64,000 bases of DNA from assembly GCA_943788635.1 (NCBI GenBank), contig CALSRA010000025.1:1-64000 (forward strand), read 5' to 3'. Below, piece after piece: positions 26,086 to 35,573 of this stretch (position 1 is the first letter of the stretch; each line of letters begins with the position of its first letter). The notes under the pieces were generated by a model that worked only from the letters and a program-made list of their open reading frames with translations, was not told the DNA's origin and ran no database searches. Position numbers and translations under genes: made by a program. This DNA is from an uncultured Alphaproteobacteria bacterium (GTDB taxonomy: Bacteria > Pseudomonadota > Alphaproteobacteria > UBA8366 > GCA-2717185).

Positions 26086-26493
26086 ATGTGCCTGTACTCA
26101 TTGGATGTCCTAGTAGGTGTGTTCTTGGCATATTACTGGACTGGATGTGAAATGGTTCAGTTTCATTCCCGATCTCGACCAGTGAACCAACCGCAATACG
26201 TTAACGGGTCGGCAATCCAAAAAATCGTATCAGGTATTTTTTGGCCGTACGTGGCCGCGATAAATCGGGAAATAATTTGGTTTTTAATATGCTTTTTTGC
26301 GGGCGCGATAGTCTTTATTTTTGCGCATTACCTTTTAATGCCATTCGTAACCGACATTCCCCAAGTAGAATGCCCTTTCTTGCATGTTGTCGATGTTTTG
26401 TGCCCCGAGCAAGCCGCCTGTACGACTTTCGCTGTTGTTTGGGCACCTGACCCAGGAACTGAGCGCGATTTCTGGTCTCGACAGCTTGGTTAA
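26086..26493 (+). CDS. Small membrane protein, unknown
   Basis: The 135-residue protein has a hydrophobic N-terminus (LDVLVGVFLAYYW) and one strong membrane helix (IIWFLICFFAGAIVFIFAHYLL given as FLICFFAGAIVFIFAHYLL). A Cys-containing C-terminal part follows. AAGGAG stands close before the ATG, which supports real translation. It has no recognised family. The stop TAA is part of the TTAA target duplication of the IS1380 element, so the insertion did not change the protein. It is AT-richer than its neighbours. Confidence 0.55.
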   Translation: MCLYSLDVLVGVFLAYYWTGCEMVQFHSRSRPVNQPQYVNGSAIQKIVSGIFWPYVAAINREIIWFLICFFAGAIVFIFAHYLLMPFVTDIPQVECPFLHVVDVLCPEQAACTTFAVVWAPDPGTERDFWSRQLG

Positions 26494-28015
26494 CCCGGAT
26501 TTTGTTGTGATCAACACCCCTTTGGACGGACCAATCGCGCCGCTTTTCCTCCGATTTTGTTGCTGAGGTCATCATCCTGGAACCGGTGGTGAGCGAAGGC
26601 GATGTATGGCTGCAAGGATGCGAGTGAACAGGTCACAGCTGACCGCGACTTCGGCCAGTTGGAACGTGATGGCCCGAGCATGACGCACCACCCTCGCTCC
26701 AGTTTTGATCAGCCTTGTTTGGAGGCTGGTCAGAGACCAATCAGCCACCTCTTCGGGTAGTTCGGTCCCTTGCAGTAAAACGCCGAGATTGTAGGCCAGT
26801 GCATGAAGTTGCAGGCGGATCTCGTTCTGCGCCATCCCCTTGCAAGATAACCGTGTCCAGTTGATCGCTTGCTTGCCTTCTTTGATATGCTGCTCTGCCG
26901 TTCCGCGTTGGTTGTAGAACCGGATGATCCAGTCTGGTTCCATTGGCAGATTGGTGACAACGAAGCCGACGCGAGGGAACAACTCGCTGGGATGCCATTC
27001 CACCTTGGCGATGACACGACGGGGTTTGTCCCAAGATGCCGCCTGATACTCGAAGTCGCCGTAGATGCGCTTCACGCCTTTTGGCGGACGACCCACAGGG
27101 CGCTTGAGCAGATGCGCAATCTTGCCCTGAAGAACGCGATTGGCCCGAAGGCGGATGGCGTAAAAATAGCTTTCCGCTTCCAGAGTTTTGTATAACTCCG
27201 GGATGGCGAACGCAGCATCCCCCCGGAAGAACCGCATCAGGTGACGATCCGCATATCGCGCGATGACGGGCTTCAGAACCGCTTCCCAGCCGTCGGCACT
27301 GTGGACGTTGCCGGGGCGCAGGGCGCAACGTTCGAGGTGCCCGAACTGGTTGAAGACGAACAGCGGGTGATAGCACATGCAGCCGAAATGCCCGTTCCAA
27401 GCCGTTCCTTCCTGTGCGCCGTGGGTGGGACTGACGGAACTGTCCATGTCCAGTGTGATCCACTTGGGTGGGTTGCGGTCATGAACCCGGTCGATCCAGT
27501 GTCCTGATAAATCCGCCAGCACAGTGCGATTGTCGGTTGCCGCCAACACCTCGGTCTCGAACCGGCCCATCTGGCTCGCGGACGCGGCCTTGGCATCAAC
27601 GGCACGCCCTCCAACGACCTGCCGCATCACCGGATCAAGCGATAAACGGTCTGCGTCATTCACATCATCATATCCGGCCAGCCGCCCAAAGACCGACTGG
27701 CGCAACAAGCCAACCAGTGAGTGTAGGCGATTGTGGCCAGTTCGCGTGTCTCTCAGAAATCCGCCCGCAATGTCGTGCAGGCCAAGCACTTCATCCAATT
27801 CCCGGAACAACAGTAATCCACCGTCCGAACTGATCTTCGAACCATGAAATTCCAACCGGACCCGTCGGTCAAAACTAAGCCGCGCACCATCCGTTTCGCT
27901 TGCACCCTTTGGGTGATCCATGATCCGCCGCCTTAAGCCCACTTAACATGCTGCAATATAACACATTAATTGTCGTCAGAGGAGTGACTTCTCCCTTTTA
28001 CTTGGGAAATGCGGG
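26494..28015 (-). mobile_element. IS1380-family insertion sequence
   Basis: The element is 1522 bp and carries a full transposase on the minus strand. The ends are short imperfect inverted repeats (CCCGGATTTT on the left, CCCGCATTTC read inward from the right). They are flanked by TTAA at 26490-26493 and 28016-28019, a 4-bp target duplication as expected for this family. The TTAA at the right end contains the stop codon of tctA; the one at the left contains the stop of the small membrane-protein gene. Confidence 0.8.
26572..27921 (-). CDS. IS1380-family transposase
   Basis: The protein has about 449 residues from the ATG at 27921 (MDHPKGASETDG), which has AAGGCGG upstream; an in-frame start 21 bases earlier is possible. 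Family blocks are SSDGGLLLFRELDEVLGL, LDMDSSVSPTHGAQEGT (catalytic Asp), RFFRGDAAFAIPELYKTLE, YNQRGTAEQHIKEGKQAINW and LQLHALAYNLGVLL. The frame is intact. Confidence 0.94.
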   Translation of the reverse strand: MDHPKGASETDGARLSFDRRVRLEFHGSKISSDGGLLLFRELDEVLGLHDIAGGFLRDTRTGHNRLHSLVGLLRQSVFGRLAGYDDVNDADRLSLDPVMRQVVGGRAVDAKAASASQMGRFETEVLAATDNRTVLADLSGHWIDRVHDRNPPKWITLDMDSSVSPTHGAQEGTAWNGHFGCMCYHPLFVFNQFGHLERCALRPGNVHSADGWEAVLKPVIARYADRHLMRFFRGDAAFAIPELYKTLEAESYFYAIRLRANRVLQGKIAHLLKRPVGRPPKGVKRIYGDFEYQAASWDKPRRVIAKVEWHPSELFPRVGFVVTNLPMEPDWIIRFYNQRGTAEQHIKEGKQAINWTRLSCKGMAQNEIRLQLHALAYNLGVLLQGTELPEEVADWSLTSLQTRLIKTGARVVRHARAITFQLAEVAVSCDLFTRILAAIHRLRSPPVPG

Positions 28016-29497
28016 TTAAGAGTTCTTTGCGCGTGACAGTAAACTGATAATCGGTGTCCAGAACAGGCTGATGATAGTCAGGATCAGGAAGCTGACGACA
28101 ATCGGGCTTTCCAGCATCCGCAACGGGTTGTTGTCGAGGATGATCATCGCCTGGGACAGGTTTTCTTCGACCAGTTGTCCCAGGATCAGCCCCATCACAA
28201 GCGGTGCGGGACCGAAGCCGTGACGCAGCATCAGGTAACCGACCAGACCCGAACCCAGCATGACCCAGACATCGAAGACCGACTGCCCATGTGCGTAAGA
28301 GCCGATCATCGAGAAAATGAACACGGCGGGCCATAAGATGGTGCGCGGGATCAGCGTGACGCGGGAGAACAGCTTCGCGCCGCCCAGTCCGACGACCAGG
28401 AACACGAAGTTTGCGATCAGCATCGCGCCGAAGATTGCATAAACGAATTCCGGCGTTTCGCGGACCAGATTCGGGCCCGGCCGGAAGCCGTGCATGATCA
28501 GCGCGGCCAGGATAATCGCCGTGGTGGCGCTGCCGGGAATGCCGAGCGCCAGCGTTGGCACCATGGCGCCGCCGGTTGCCGCGTTATTGGCGGTTTCGGG
28601 GCCGGCGATACCTTCCAGCGCGCCCTTGCCGAATTCTTCCTTATTCTTCGACCAGCGTTTGGCTTCGTTGTAGCCCATGATTGCGGCGACGGTGGTGCCC
28701 TCTGCAGGCAGGATGCCAATGAACGTTCCGATGAAGCAGGACCGGATGACGGCGCCCTTGACCTTCATGTAATCGGCCCAGGATGGCAGCTTGATCGCGA
28801 CCGACTTGACCCGTTCATAAACGACATCCAGCGCCTGGCTCTGGTTCAGCATTTCGCCCATGGCAAACAGCCCGATCAGGACCGGCAGGAAACCGATACC
28901 TTCGGTCAGGTGGGGAATGCCGAACGTGTACCTTTCCACACCGGTGGTCAGATGAACGCCGACCGTACTGATCAACACCCCGACGGCGCCTGCAATCAGG
29001 TTGCGGATTGATGATTTTCCGGAAATGGAAGCGAGCATGGAAAGGCCGAAAATCGCCAGTGCGAAATATTCCTGCGGCCGGAATTCCAGCGCGACCTTGG
29101 CCAGAAGGGGGGCTGTAAACAGGAAGACGATCAGGCTGAAAATACCGCCGATTACGCTACTGACAGCGGCCAGACCGAGTGCCCGGCCGGCTTCGCCGCG
29201 CTGCGCCATCGGATAGCCGTCCAGCGCGGTCGCCGCGGCCGGCGGCGCGCCGGGTGTGTTAATCAGAATTGCTGTGATCGATCCACCGAATGTCCCGGCG
29301 CAATACAGCGACGCCATCATGGCAATCGCGGGAACCGGTTCGAGCGAGATCGTGAACGGCAGCAGGAGTGCCACGGCCATGGAGGAACTGAGGCCGGGCA
29401 GGGCGCCGATGGTCACGCCGATCAGAACGCCGAGGACAATTAGAAAGAGAGTATAGGGATCAGCCAGAAGGGAAAGGCCGAGCAGCATATCGTCCAT
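28016..29497 (-). CDS. tctA: Tripartite tricarboxylate transporter large permease TctA
   Basis: The 493-residue polytopic membrane protein contains the TctA signatures GVTIGALPGLSSSMAVALL, GGSITAILINTPGAPPAAAT and GIPGSATTAIILAALIMHG (quoted as separate blocks). It forms the channel of a secondary carboxylate importer with TctB and the binding protein TctC; the three genes are consecutive on this strand. The stop TAA sits in the TTAA target site of the IS1380 element, so the coding region is complete. Confidence 0.94.
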   Translation of the reverse strand: MDDMLLGLSLLADPYTLFLIVLGVLIGVTIGALPGLSSSMAVALLLPFTISLEPVPAIAMMASLYCAGTFGGSITAILINTPGAPPAAATALDGYPMAQRGEAGRALGLAAVSSVIGGIFSLIVFLFTAPLLAKVALEFRPQEYFALAIFGLSMLASISGKSSIRNLIAGAVGVLISTVGVHLTTGVERYTFGIPHLTEGIGFLPVLIGLFAMGEMLNQSQALDVVYERVKSVAIKLPSWADYMKVKGAVIRSCFIGTFIGILPAEGTTVAAIMGYNEAKRWSKNKEEFGKGALEGIAGPETANNAATGGAMVPTLALGIPGSATTAIILAALIMHGFRPGPNLVRETPEFVYAIFGAMLIANFVFLVVGLGGAKLFSRVTLIPRTILWPAVFIFSMIGSYAHGQSVFDVWVMLGSGLVGYLMLRHGFGPAPLVMGLILGQLVEENLSQAMIILDNNPLRMLESPIVVSFLILTIISLFWTPIISLLSRAKNS

Positions 29498-29521
29498 GAC
29501 GAATTCCTGAAAATTGGGGGC

Positions 29522-30082
29522 TTACTGAACCCAGTTGCCGACGGTTTCGCCAAGCAGTCCGGGCTCGAAATAGACCTGCAGCACCTTTGAAAACAGTATC
29601 GTTACCGCCGCTGGAAACAGGATGGCGAAAAACACGACAAGTTTGATACGACGTTCGCCCCATAACGGCGGGATGATGAATGCCGCCGTGACGATGGTCA
29701 GCAACGTCCCGAGCACGGGCGCGATCAGCAGCAGCGTTACCAGAACACCGAAGGTAATATAGACCATCGGGGGAATGCCGGTCCTGCGTTCCGAATCGAT
29801 ATCTTCGCCGCGTTTGGTGATTGCCCGATGTTCAAAGGGCAACATCAGTGCCAGCAATCCGATCGTCCAGACCATGATCCGCGGGAAAAATTCCGGTTGG
29901 ATATTATCCTGGAACAGGGCGGAGGGTTCCTCGAACAAAGTCGTCGAGTACCAGGCAAAGCCGCAAAAGGCGAAGATGCACAGTGTCAGAATGAGGTCGG
30001 TTCGGTTCACAAGGGACGGCGACGCGAAATCACTTCGCGCCGCCGCAGCCTGTGCCTGATCCGCTTGGGTAGGCTCAGTCAT
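29522..30082 (-). CDS. tctB: Tripartite tricarboxylate transporter small permease TctB
   Basis: The 186-residue membrane protein has four predicted hydrophobic segments, including LILTLCIFAFCGFAWYST and VYITFGVLVTLLLIAPVLG. Size, topology and position between tctC and tctA identify it; TctB sequences are poorly conserved. A Gln/Ala-rich cytoplasmic N-terminus precedes the first helix. Confidence 0.9.
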   Translation of the reverse strand: MTEPTQADQAQAAAARSDFASPSLVNRTDLILTLCIFAFCGFAWYSTTLFEEPSALFQDNIQPEFFPRIMVWTIGLLALMLPFEHRAITKRGEDIDSERRTGIPPMVYITFGVLVTLLLIAPVLGTLLTIVTAAFIIPPLWGERRIKLVVFFAILFPAAVTILFSKVLQVYFEPGLLGETVGNWVQ

Positions 30083-30097
30083 ATTGCTAACTCAACG

Positions 30098-31072
30098 TTA
30101 CTTGGCGAGGCCCAGTTCCACGAGCGCTTCCCGTGCGACCTTGTATTCGGCCTTGATGTTTTCATTCCATTCCTGCCAACCGGCGACACTTGCTTGAGGG
30201 TCGAGGCCGGAGCTTTTCAGGTACTCGGCAAAGGTCGAATGCTTCATCGCCTTGACCATGGCCTTGGACAGGGCTTCGACCCGGTCCTGCGGTGTACCCT
30301 TGAGCACGAAATAGCCGCGTGTGGTCGATGTTGCGACCTCGAAGCCTTTTTCGAAGGTTGTCGGAACGTCCGGGAAATCAGCCAGCCGTGTCTTGGCCAT
30401 TACCGTGAGCGCCCGGAAGGTGCCGTCGATAACCTGCGTCGATGCTTCGCTGACATTGGGCAGTGTTGCGTCAATCGCGCCGGACATCAGCGCCTGAACC
30501 ATCTGTGCGCCGCTGCCGAAGGGAACGACCTTGTACTTGATGCCTGTCTGTTTGGCGAACTGGATCAGGCCGACATGTTCGGTGTTACCGATTTCGGCGA
30601 TGCCCCAGTTCAGCGGCTTTTCCTTCGAGCGCGCGATCAGGTCTTCCAGAGTCTTGATATCGCTCTTGGCGTTGACGGTGATGAAGGTCGGGTCGTCCAT
30701 GGCGCGGGCGATACCGATGATATCGTCAATGCCGACACCGGCCTTGCCACGGGCGATCGTGTAAAGGTGTGTCTGTGTCATGGCGAGAATGGTGTAGCCG
30801 TCTTTCGGTTTGCCCATGGCGTATGAAATCGCCTTGGCGCCGCCGCCGCCCTGCTGGCTGTTGACGACCATATCGACACCAAGATTGCGCCGGGTACGGA
30901 TCATCATCATCCGGGCCGTCGTGTCTGTGCCACCGCCGTATTTTGCGTGGGTCACAATCTCGATTGGCTTGGATGGGAACTTGTCATCCTGTGCCATTGC
31001 CGAGGGAACTGCGATGGCGAGCGCCATGGCAGCGGTTGTCAGCAGAGTCGTACGTCTGGATATTGCGCGCAT
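30098..31072 (-). CDS. tctC: Tripartite tricarboxylate transporter substrate-binding protein TctC
   Basis: The 324-residue periplasmic protein starts MRAISRRTTLLTTAAMALAI, behind a strong GGGAGGAA site that fixes this ATG. The signal peptide ends near PSAMAQ. Family blocks include FPSKPIEIVTHAKYGGGTD, VVNSQQGGGGAKAISYAMGK and PDGYTILAMTQTHLY-like GYTILAMTQTHLY. It captures an organic acid for TctAB. The substrate is unknown; the neighbouring BKACE and MFS genes point to carboxylic-acid metabolism. Confidence 0.93.
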   Translation of the reverse strand: MRAISRRTTLLTTAAMALAIAVPSAMAQDDKFPSKPIEIVTHAKYGGGTDTTARMMMIRTRRNLGVDMVVNSQQGGGGAKAISYAMGKPKDGYTILAMTQTHLYTIARGKAGVGIDDIIGIARAMDDPTFITVNAKSDIKTLEDLIARSKEKPLNWGIAEIGNTEHVGLIQFAKQTGIKYKVVPFGSGAQMVQALMSGAIDATLPNVSEASTQVIDGTFRALTVMAKTRLADFPDVPTTFEKGFEVATSTTRGYFVLKGTPQDRVEALSKAMVKAMKHSTFAEYLKSSGLDPQASVAGWQEWNENIKAEYKVAREALVELGLAK

Positions 31073-31120
31073 GATATTCCTCCCAGTCAAACGTCGCGGC
31101 GCCTACTTGATGTGACGCTC

Positions 31121-31139
31121 ATGTAACGGATGATTACAT
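31121..31139. promoter_or_regulatory. Inverted repeat upstream of tctC (operator candidate)
   Basis: ATGTAA and TTACAT are perfectly inverted around CGGATGA, 49 bases before the tctC start and in the only gap between tctC and the MFS gene. The size suits a small dimeric repressor. No flanking promoter is clear. Confidence 0.3.
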
Positions 31140-31206
31140 ATCTGGTACCGTCATGCATACCCACGTTAGATGCCCTCTAGCATTGGGAGAGAGTTTGATT
31201 TTTTAA

Positions 31207-32406
31207 TCAACGTTCACGGTATAGCGTGCAGAACATGGTGACGCCGATTCCTGTAACCAGGCCGGCGACGAGCCATCCCTGACCAAAGCTTCCGGTGGCG
31301 TCGATTACGGTCCCGAACAGGGGCGGACCAAGCATGGACCCCGTCGCTGAACCAAGAGACAGGTAACCGATGGCGGAACCGGAATCCGTGCGACCGGCGG
31401 TTTCGACGGCAAGGGTCTGGATCAGCGACGCCCAGGACGCGATTGTAAGGCCCAGTAGAATCGCCGCGGCCAGGCCCGCGCCAATACCCCACCAGGCATC
31501 GACAGCGGCCATCATGCCGAAGATCGCGACAGCGGCAATGCACAGCAATGCGATCAGTTTCTTGCGCCGGCCTCTGAAAACGGTGTCGCTGACCACGCCC
31601 CAGCCGATGCGGCCAACGGCGCTGCCGCATTGCGCCAGCCCCATGGCGATACTGGCAATGCCCTGACTGGACTGCAGTGCTTCGCGCATGAACAGCGTCA
31701 GGTAGGTGAAGAAAATATGCTGACCGGCATTCATGAACGCACAGGACCCGACCAGCGCGCCGAAATTCCAGTTACTTGCGACTCGCAGGATGCCGGCGAA
31801 GGGTTTTTCCGCCGGGCCGGTTCGGGCCTGTGGCCGTTCGACCAGCGGCAGGCAGAACAGCGCCCCCAGGATCGTCAGTCCGACAATCATCCACAGGATA
31901 ATCTGCCACGAGAACCAGGCGGTCAGGAACAGCGTCCCGGCGGCCAGAATACCGCCCACGGGGACGCCAGCCTGCTTGACGCCCATGGCTGTGGCCCGTC
32001 TTTGCAGGGGGAACCATTCCAGCACGCCACGCGCCGTTGCCGGATTGACGATGGCATAGGCCCAACCCAGGAAAAGCATGGCGGCGAGCGCCGCGGTCAG
32101 TCCTGTTGCCTGGGTCAGGGATGCGGTGGCAAGCGCCAGAAGGATATGGGCCGCGACAAGCGACCAGCCGACACCGATGCGATCAACCAGCATACCGGCG
32201 GGAATGGTGCCCGTGATCTGGCCCGCGCTATAGGCGCTGATCAGCAGGCCGAACTGGCTGAAACTGAGGCCGAGTTCCGGCCGGATAACCGGCGCGAGCG
32301 ACAGGACCGAGACGCTGTGGACCGTGCCGATGGCATGCGCGACCGTAATAATCGTCAGTCGGCTGCGCCAGGGATTTGCCGGGCCGTCCAGGCTGTCGCC
32401 TAACAC
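31207..32406 (-). CDS. Major facilitator superfamily transporter
   Basis: The 399-residue protein has twelve hydrophobic segments. MFS motifs include LLISAYSAGQITGTIPAGML and GMLVDRIGVGWSL (motif A in GMLVDRIGV) and RATAMGVKQAGVPVGGILAAG in the fifth helix, typical of the organophosphate/anion:H+ and aromatic-acid groups. It starts at GTG (32404-32406). The downstream end faces tctC on the same strand, and the BKACE gene lies upstream on the same strand, 26 bases away; a BKACE-MFS operon is likely. The substrate is unknown. Confidence 0.88.
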   Translation of the reverse strand: MLGDSLDGPANPWRSRLTIITVAHAIGTVHSVSVLSLAPVIRPELGLSFSQFGLLISAYSAGQITGTIPAGMLVDRIGVGWSLVAAHILLALATASLTQATGLTAALAAMLFLGWAYAIVNPATARGVLEWFPLQRRATAMGVKQAGVPVGGILAAGTLFLTAWFSWQIILWMIVGLTILGALFCLPLVERPQARTGPAEKPFAGILRVASNWNFGALVGSCAFMNAGQHIFFTYLTLFMREALQSSQGIASIAMGLAQCGSAVGRIGWGVVSDTVFRGRRKKLIALLCIAAVAIFGMMAAVDAWWGIGAGLAAAILLGLTIASWASLIQTLAVETAGRTDSGSAIGYLSLGSATGSMLGPPLFGTVIDATGSFGQGWLVAGLVTGIGVTMFCTLYRER

Positions 32407-32432
32407 GACCCGTCAGTTCCCGTTACCGGGCC

Positions 32433-33365
32433 TCAAAACCCGACATCGTCGCCGCCCTTGAGTTGCAGCATCTCGCGCGCTTCATCGGGCGTGGCGACTT
32501 CCAGCGACAGTTCCTCCAGGATGCGTCGGATCTTGGCGACCTGTTCGGCGTTGTTCTGCGCCATCTTGCCCTTGGACAGGTACAGGCTGTCTTCCAGCCC
32601 GACCCGCACACTGCCGCCCAGCATGGCGGCCTGGGTGACGTAGCTCATCTGGTGCCGCCCGGCTGCCAGCACCGACCAGACGTAATCATCGCCGAACAGC
32701 CGGTCAGCCGTGCGCTTCATGAACAGGACATTGTCGATATCCGCCCCGATGCCGCCCAGAATGCCGAAGATCGACTGGATGAAGAAGGGTGGCTTCAGCA
32801 GCCCGCGATCCACGAAATGCGCGACGTTGTACAGGTGTCCGATGTCGTAGCATTCATGCTCGAAGCGGGTGCCGTGTTCCTCGCCAAGATTCTTGAGGAT
32901 GTATTCGATATCCCGGAAAGTATTGCGAAAAATGTGGTCGTCCGTACCGCGCAGGTAGGGTTCTTCCCAGTCATGTTTCCATTTGGTGAACTTGTCCGCG
33001 GCGGGCGAGATATTGAAATTCATCGAACCCATGTTCAGCGAGCACATTTCCGGCTTCGCGCGCATCGGCGCGGCGAGGCGCTCTTCCAGCGACATCTTGA
33101 GGCCGCCGCCGGTGGTGATGTTGATCACCGCGTCTGTATTCTGCTTGATGCGCGGCAGGAATTTCATGAAGACGTCGGGGTCTGGTGTCGGCTCGCCGGT
33201 TTCCGGGTCACGCGCATGCAGATGAAGAATCGCCGCACCAGCTTCCCAGGCAGCAATGCTCTGTTCGGCAATTTCGTCGGGCGTGATCGGCAGGCCCTCC
33301 GACATGGTCGGTGTGTGAATCGCGCCCGTTACGGCACATGAAATAATGACCTTGTCGCTCGCCAT
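32433..33365 (-). CDS. Beta-keto acid cleavage enzyme (BKACE, DUF849)
   Basis: The 310-residue TIM-barrel protein begins VIISCAVTGAIHTPTMSEGLP, with PITPDEIAEQSIAAWEAGA next. The zinc ligands His48 and His50 lie in LHLHARDPETGEP. GLEDSLYLSKGKMAQNNAEQ provides the conserved C-terminal Glu region. The family condenses a beta-keto acid with acetyl-CoA to give an acyl-CoA and acetoacetate, as in lysine or carnitine breakdown. The substrate cannot be read; the family is named with high confidence. Confidence 0.93.
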   Translation of the reverse strand: MASDKVIISCAVTGAIHTPTMSEGLPITPDEIAEQSIAAWEAGAAILHLHARDPETGEPTPDPDVFMKFLPRIKQNTDAVINITTGGGLKMSLEERLAAPMRAKPEMCSLNMGSMNFNISPAADKFTKWKHDWEEPYLRGTDDHIFRNTFRDIEYILKNLGEEHGTRFEHECYDIGHLYNVAHFVDRGLLKPPFFIQSIFGILGGIGADIDNVLFMKRTADRLFGDDYVWSVLAAGRHQMSYVTQAAMLGGSVRVGLEDSLYLSKGKMAQNNAEQVAKIRRILEELSLEVATPDEAREMLQLKGGDDVGF

Positions 33366-33627
33366 GACGTTGCCCTCCCAATCGTTATGCAGTGTTTTGC
33401 GGACTCTAAGGCCGCGCAGGCGTTCCTTACAAGGGCGCTAACCGCAGGACCGGGAACCCCCGGAATAATTTTCCCGTCATAGTGATGTCACGCGGCTGAA
33501 ATGGAGCAAGAATTTTGCCTTCGGTAATGGCGATCCGAATTCGACGGCCGCCTTCTCTGATTGCGCCGGTCGCGGCTTGGGGTACATTAGCGGTAACCAA
33601 AGCCAATCAACGGGAGGGAATTCGACT
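33366..33627. other. Intergenic region between BKACE and GST
   Basis: These 262 bases separate two divergent genes and must hold both promoters. A ribosome site GGGAGGG ends it before the GST start. I see no convincing promoter boxes, repeats or small open frame. Confidence 0.5.
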
Positions 33628-34269
33628 ATGATCAAGGTATGGGGACGGCACGACGGGTCCAATGTTATCAAGGCTATGTGGTGCATCGGCGAATTGGGTA
33701 TCGAATACGACCGCATCGATTGGGGCGGCAAGTATGGCGGCAATGACGACCCTGAATATCGCGCCAAGAATCCCAATGGTCGCCTGCCGACGATCGAGGA
33801 AGAGGACGGCTGGTGCGTGTGGGAATCAGGTGCGGTTATTCGTTATCTGTCCGCCAAGCACGACATGGGCGGCCTGTATCCGTCCGACCCGCGCGACCGC
33901 GCCGATGCGGATCGCTGGATGGACTGGAGCTCGCTGAACATGGCCGGATTCAACGTGGTCTATCTTGATTACTTCTTCCGCCTGTCGGCCGAAGAGCGTG
34001 ATATTTCGACCGTAGAAGCGGCGGTGAAGAAAGCCACGCCCTGGTATGACATCCTCGACAAACACCTTGCCGACCGCGATTACGTCTGCGGCGACAAGCT
34101 GACTATTGGTGATATTCCGGCGGGCGCACTGACCCATCGCTGGATGACCTGGACACCGGCTGGTATGCGGCCGTCGCATCCCAATGTGGAAGCCTGGTAT
34201 GCACGCCTGTGCGAGCGTCCGGCATACCGCGAACATGTTCTCGACAAGACCAACAAGACGACGTTCTGA
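33628..34269 (+). CDS. Glutathione S-transferase family protein
   Basis: The 213-residue protein has the N-terminal thioredoxin fold MIKVWGRHDGSNVIKAMWC, then NPNGRLPTIEEEDG with the cis-Pro and WESGAVIRYLSAKH with the Glu-Ser glutathione-binding pair. The C-terminal helical domain includes LTIGDIPAGALTHRW. It conjugates or reduces using glutathione. The start is set by GGGAGGG eight bases upstream. Confidence 0.92.
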   Translation: MIKVWGRHDGSNVIKAMWCIGELGIEYDRIDWGGKYGGNDDPEYRAKNPNGRLPTIEEEDGWCVWESGAVIRYLSAKHDMGGLYPSDPRDRADADRWMDWSSLNMAGFNVVYLDYFFRLSAEERDISTVEAAVKKATPWYDILDKHLADRDYVCGDKLTIGDIPAGALTHRWMTWTPAGMRPSHPNVEAWYARLCERPAYREHVLDKTNKTTF

Positions 34270-34293
34270 TAATGGAATAGGGTCGCGGCGGCG

Positions 34294-35571
34294 TTATCGC
34301 TGCTGCGACCATTCCCGGACAACCTTCACGACCGATCCGGTGAGCTGCGTCAGTTCGTATTTGCCGATGATGAAGGGCGGCATCAGGTAAACGATATCGC
34401 CGAACGGACGAATCCACACGCCTTCCTCGACAAACCGCGATTTCAGCCAGTCAATGGCCTTCAGGTCTTCCAGTTGCACGACGCCGATTGCGCCCTTCAC
34501 GCGCACATCGACGACTCCCGGCATCTCGCGGCAGGGTTCCAGCGCGGTCAGAAGGTGTGTTTCGATCGCGGTAACCTCTGCCAGCCTGGGCTCGCTTTCG
34601 AACAGGTCGAGCGATGCAATCGCCGCGGCACAGGCCAGCGGATTGGCCATATAGGTCGGGCCATGCATCAGCGCCGCGCCCGGGTCATCGGACAGGAAGG
34701 CATCGAACACCCGTTCTGTGGCAATCGTCGCCGCCAATGCCATCGTGCCGCCGGTCAGCGCCTTGGACAGGGTGATGATATCCGGCACGATATCGGCCTG
34801 TTCGCAGGCGAACATTGTTCCCGTACGGCCGAATCCGGTCATAATCTCGTCCAGGATAAACAGCATCCCGTGGTCCTGCGCGCGTTCGCGAAGCGCGGCC
34901 AGTACCGTGGCGCTGTGGAACTTCATACCGCCGGCACCCTGCACCAGTGGTTCCATGATAATGGCGGTACATTCGCCGGCATGCCGGTCGAGGAACGCAT
35001 CGAACGCGGCGAATTCCGATTCGGTGCGGGGCAAGGGGACAACATGCTGTTCCGGCAACAAGCCGCTGAACAGCGAATGCATGCCTTCTTCCGGGTCGCA
35101 GACCGACATCGCGCCGATGGTGTCGCCGTGATAGGCGCCTTCGAAGGCGATGAATTTGCGGCGATCCGATTCGCCCCGGTTGATGAAATATTGCAACGCC
35201 ATCTTCATGGCGATTTCAACCGATACCGACCCGGACTCTGAAAAGAACACCCGGTTCAGCCCGCCCGGCAGCATGGCCGCCAGCCGCTGCGACAAAATTT
35301 CTGCCGGTTTGTGAACCAGCCCGCCGAACATCACATGCGGCATGACCTCAAGCTGGCGCTGCACGGCGGCGCGGATATGTGGATGGTTATAACCGTGGCA
35401 GGCGGTCCACCACGATGACACGCCGTCGATCAGCCGCCGGCCATTGGCCAGTTCGATCTGTGCGCCTTCGGTCGCCGCGACCTCGATCGGCGGCGGCGTC
35501 GTTTTCATCTGGGTATAGGGCAGCCACAGATGCCCTGCCGGCGTATTGGTACCCGCGGGGCTGTCGGCCAT
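34294..35571 (-). CDS. bioA: Adenosylmethionine-8-amino-7-oxononanoate aminotransferase
   Basis: This 425-residue PLP enzyme has HLWLPYTQMK, GVSSWWTACHGYNHPHI, FEGAYHGDTIGAMSVCDP, FILDEIMTGFGRTGTMFAC (PLP-binding Asp) and TLSKALTGGTMALAAT (Schiff-base Lys). It converts KAPA to DAPA in biotin synthesis with SAM as amino donor. It starts two bases after the bioB stop, so bioB-bioA form one operon. Confidence 0.96.
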   Translation of the reverse strand: MADSPAGTNTPAGHLWLPYTQMKTTPPPIEVAATEGAQIELANGRRLIDGVSSWWTACHGYNHPHIRAAVQRQLEVMPHVMFGGLVHKPAEILSQRLAAMLPGGLNRVFFSESGSVSVEIAMKMALQYFINRGESDRRKFIAFEGAYHGDTIGAMSVCDPEEGMHSLFSGLLPEQHVVPLPRTESEFAAFDAFLDRHAGECTAIIMEPLVQGAGGMKFHSATVLAALRERAQDHGMLFILDEIMTGFGRTGTMFACEQADIVPDIITLSKALTGGTMALAATIATERVFDAFLSDDPGAALMHGPTYMANPLACAAAIASLDLFESEPRLAEVTAIETHLLTALEPCREMPGVVDVRVKGAIGVVQLEDLKAIDWLKSRFVEEGVWIRPFGDIVYLMPPFIIGKYELTQLTGSVVKVVREWSQQR

Positions 35572-35573
35572 GG

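Noticed and set aside
26490..28019. TTAA target as evidence for a piggyBac-like transposon
   Set aside because: The transposase has IS1380 motifs, and 4-bp duplications are normal for that family.
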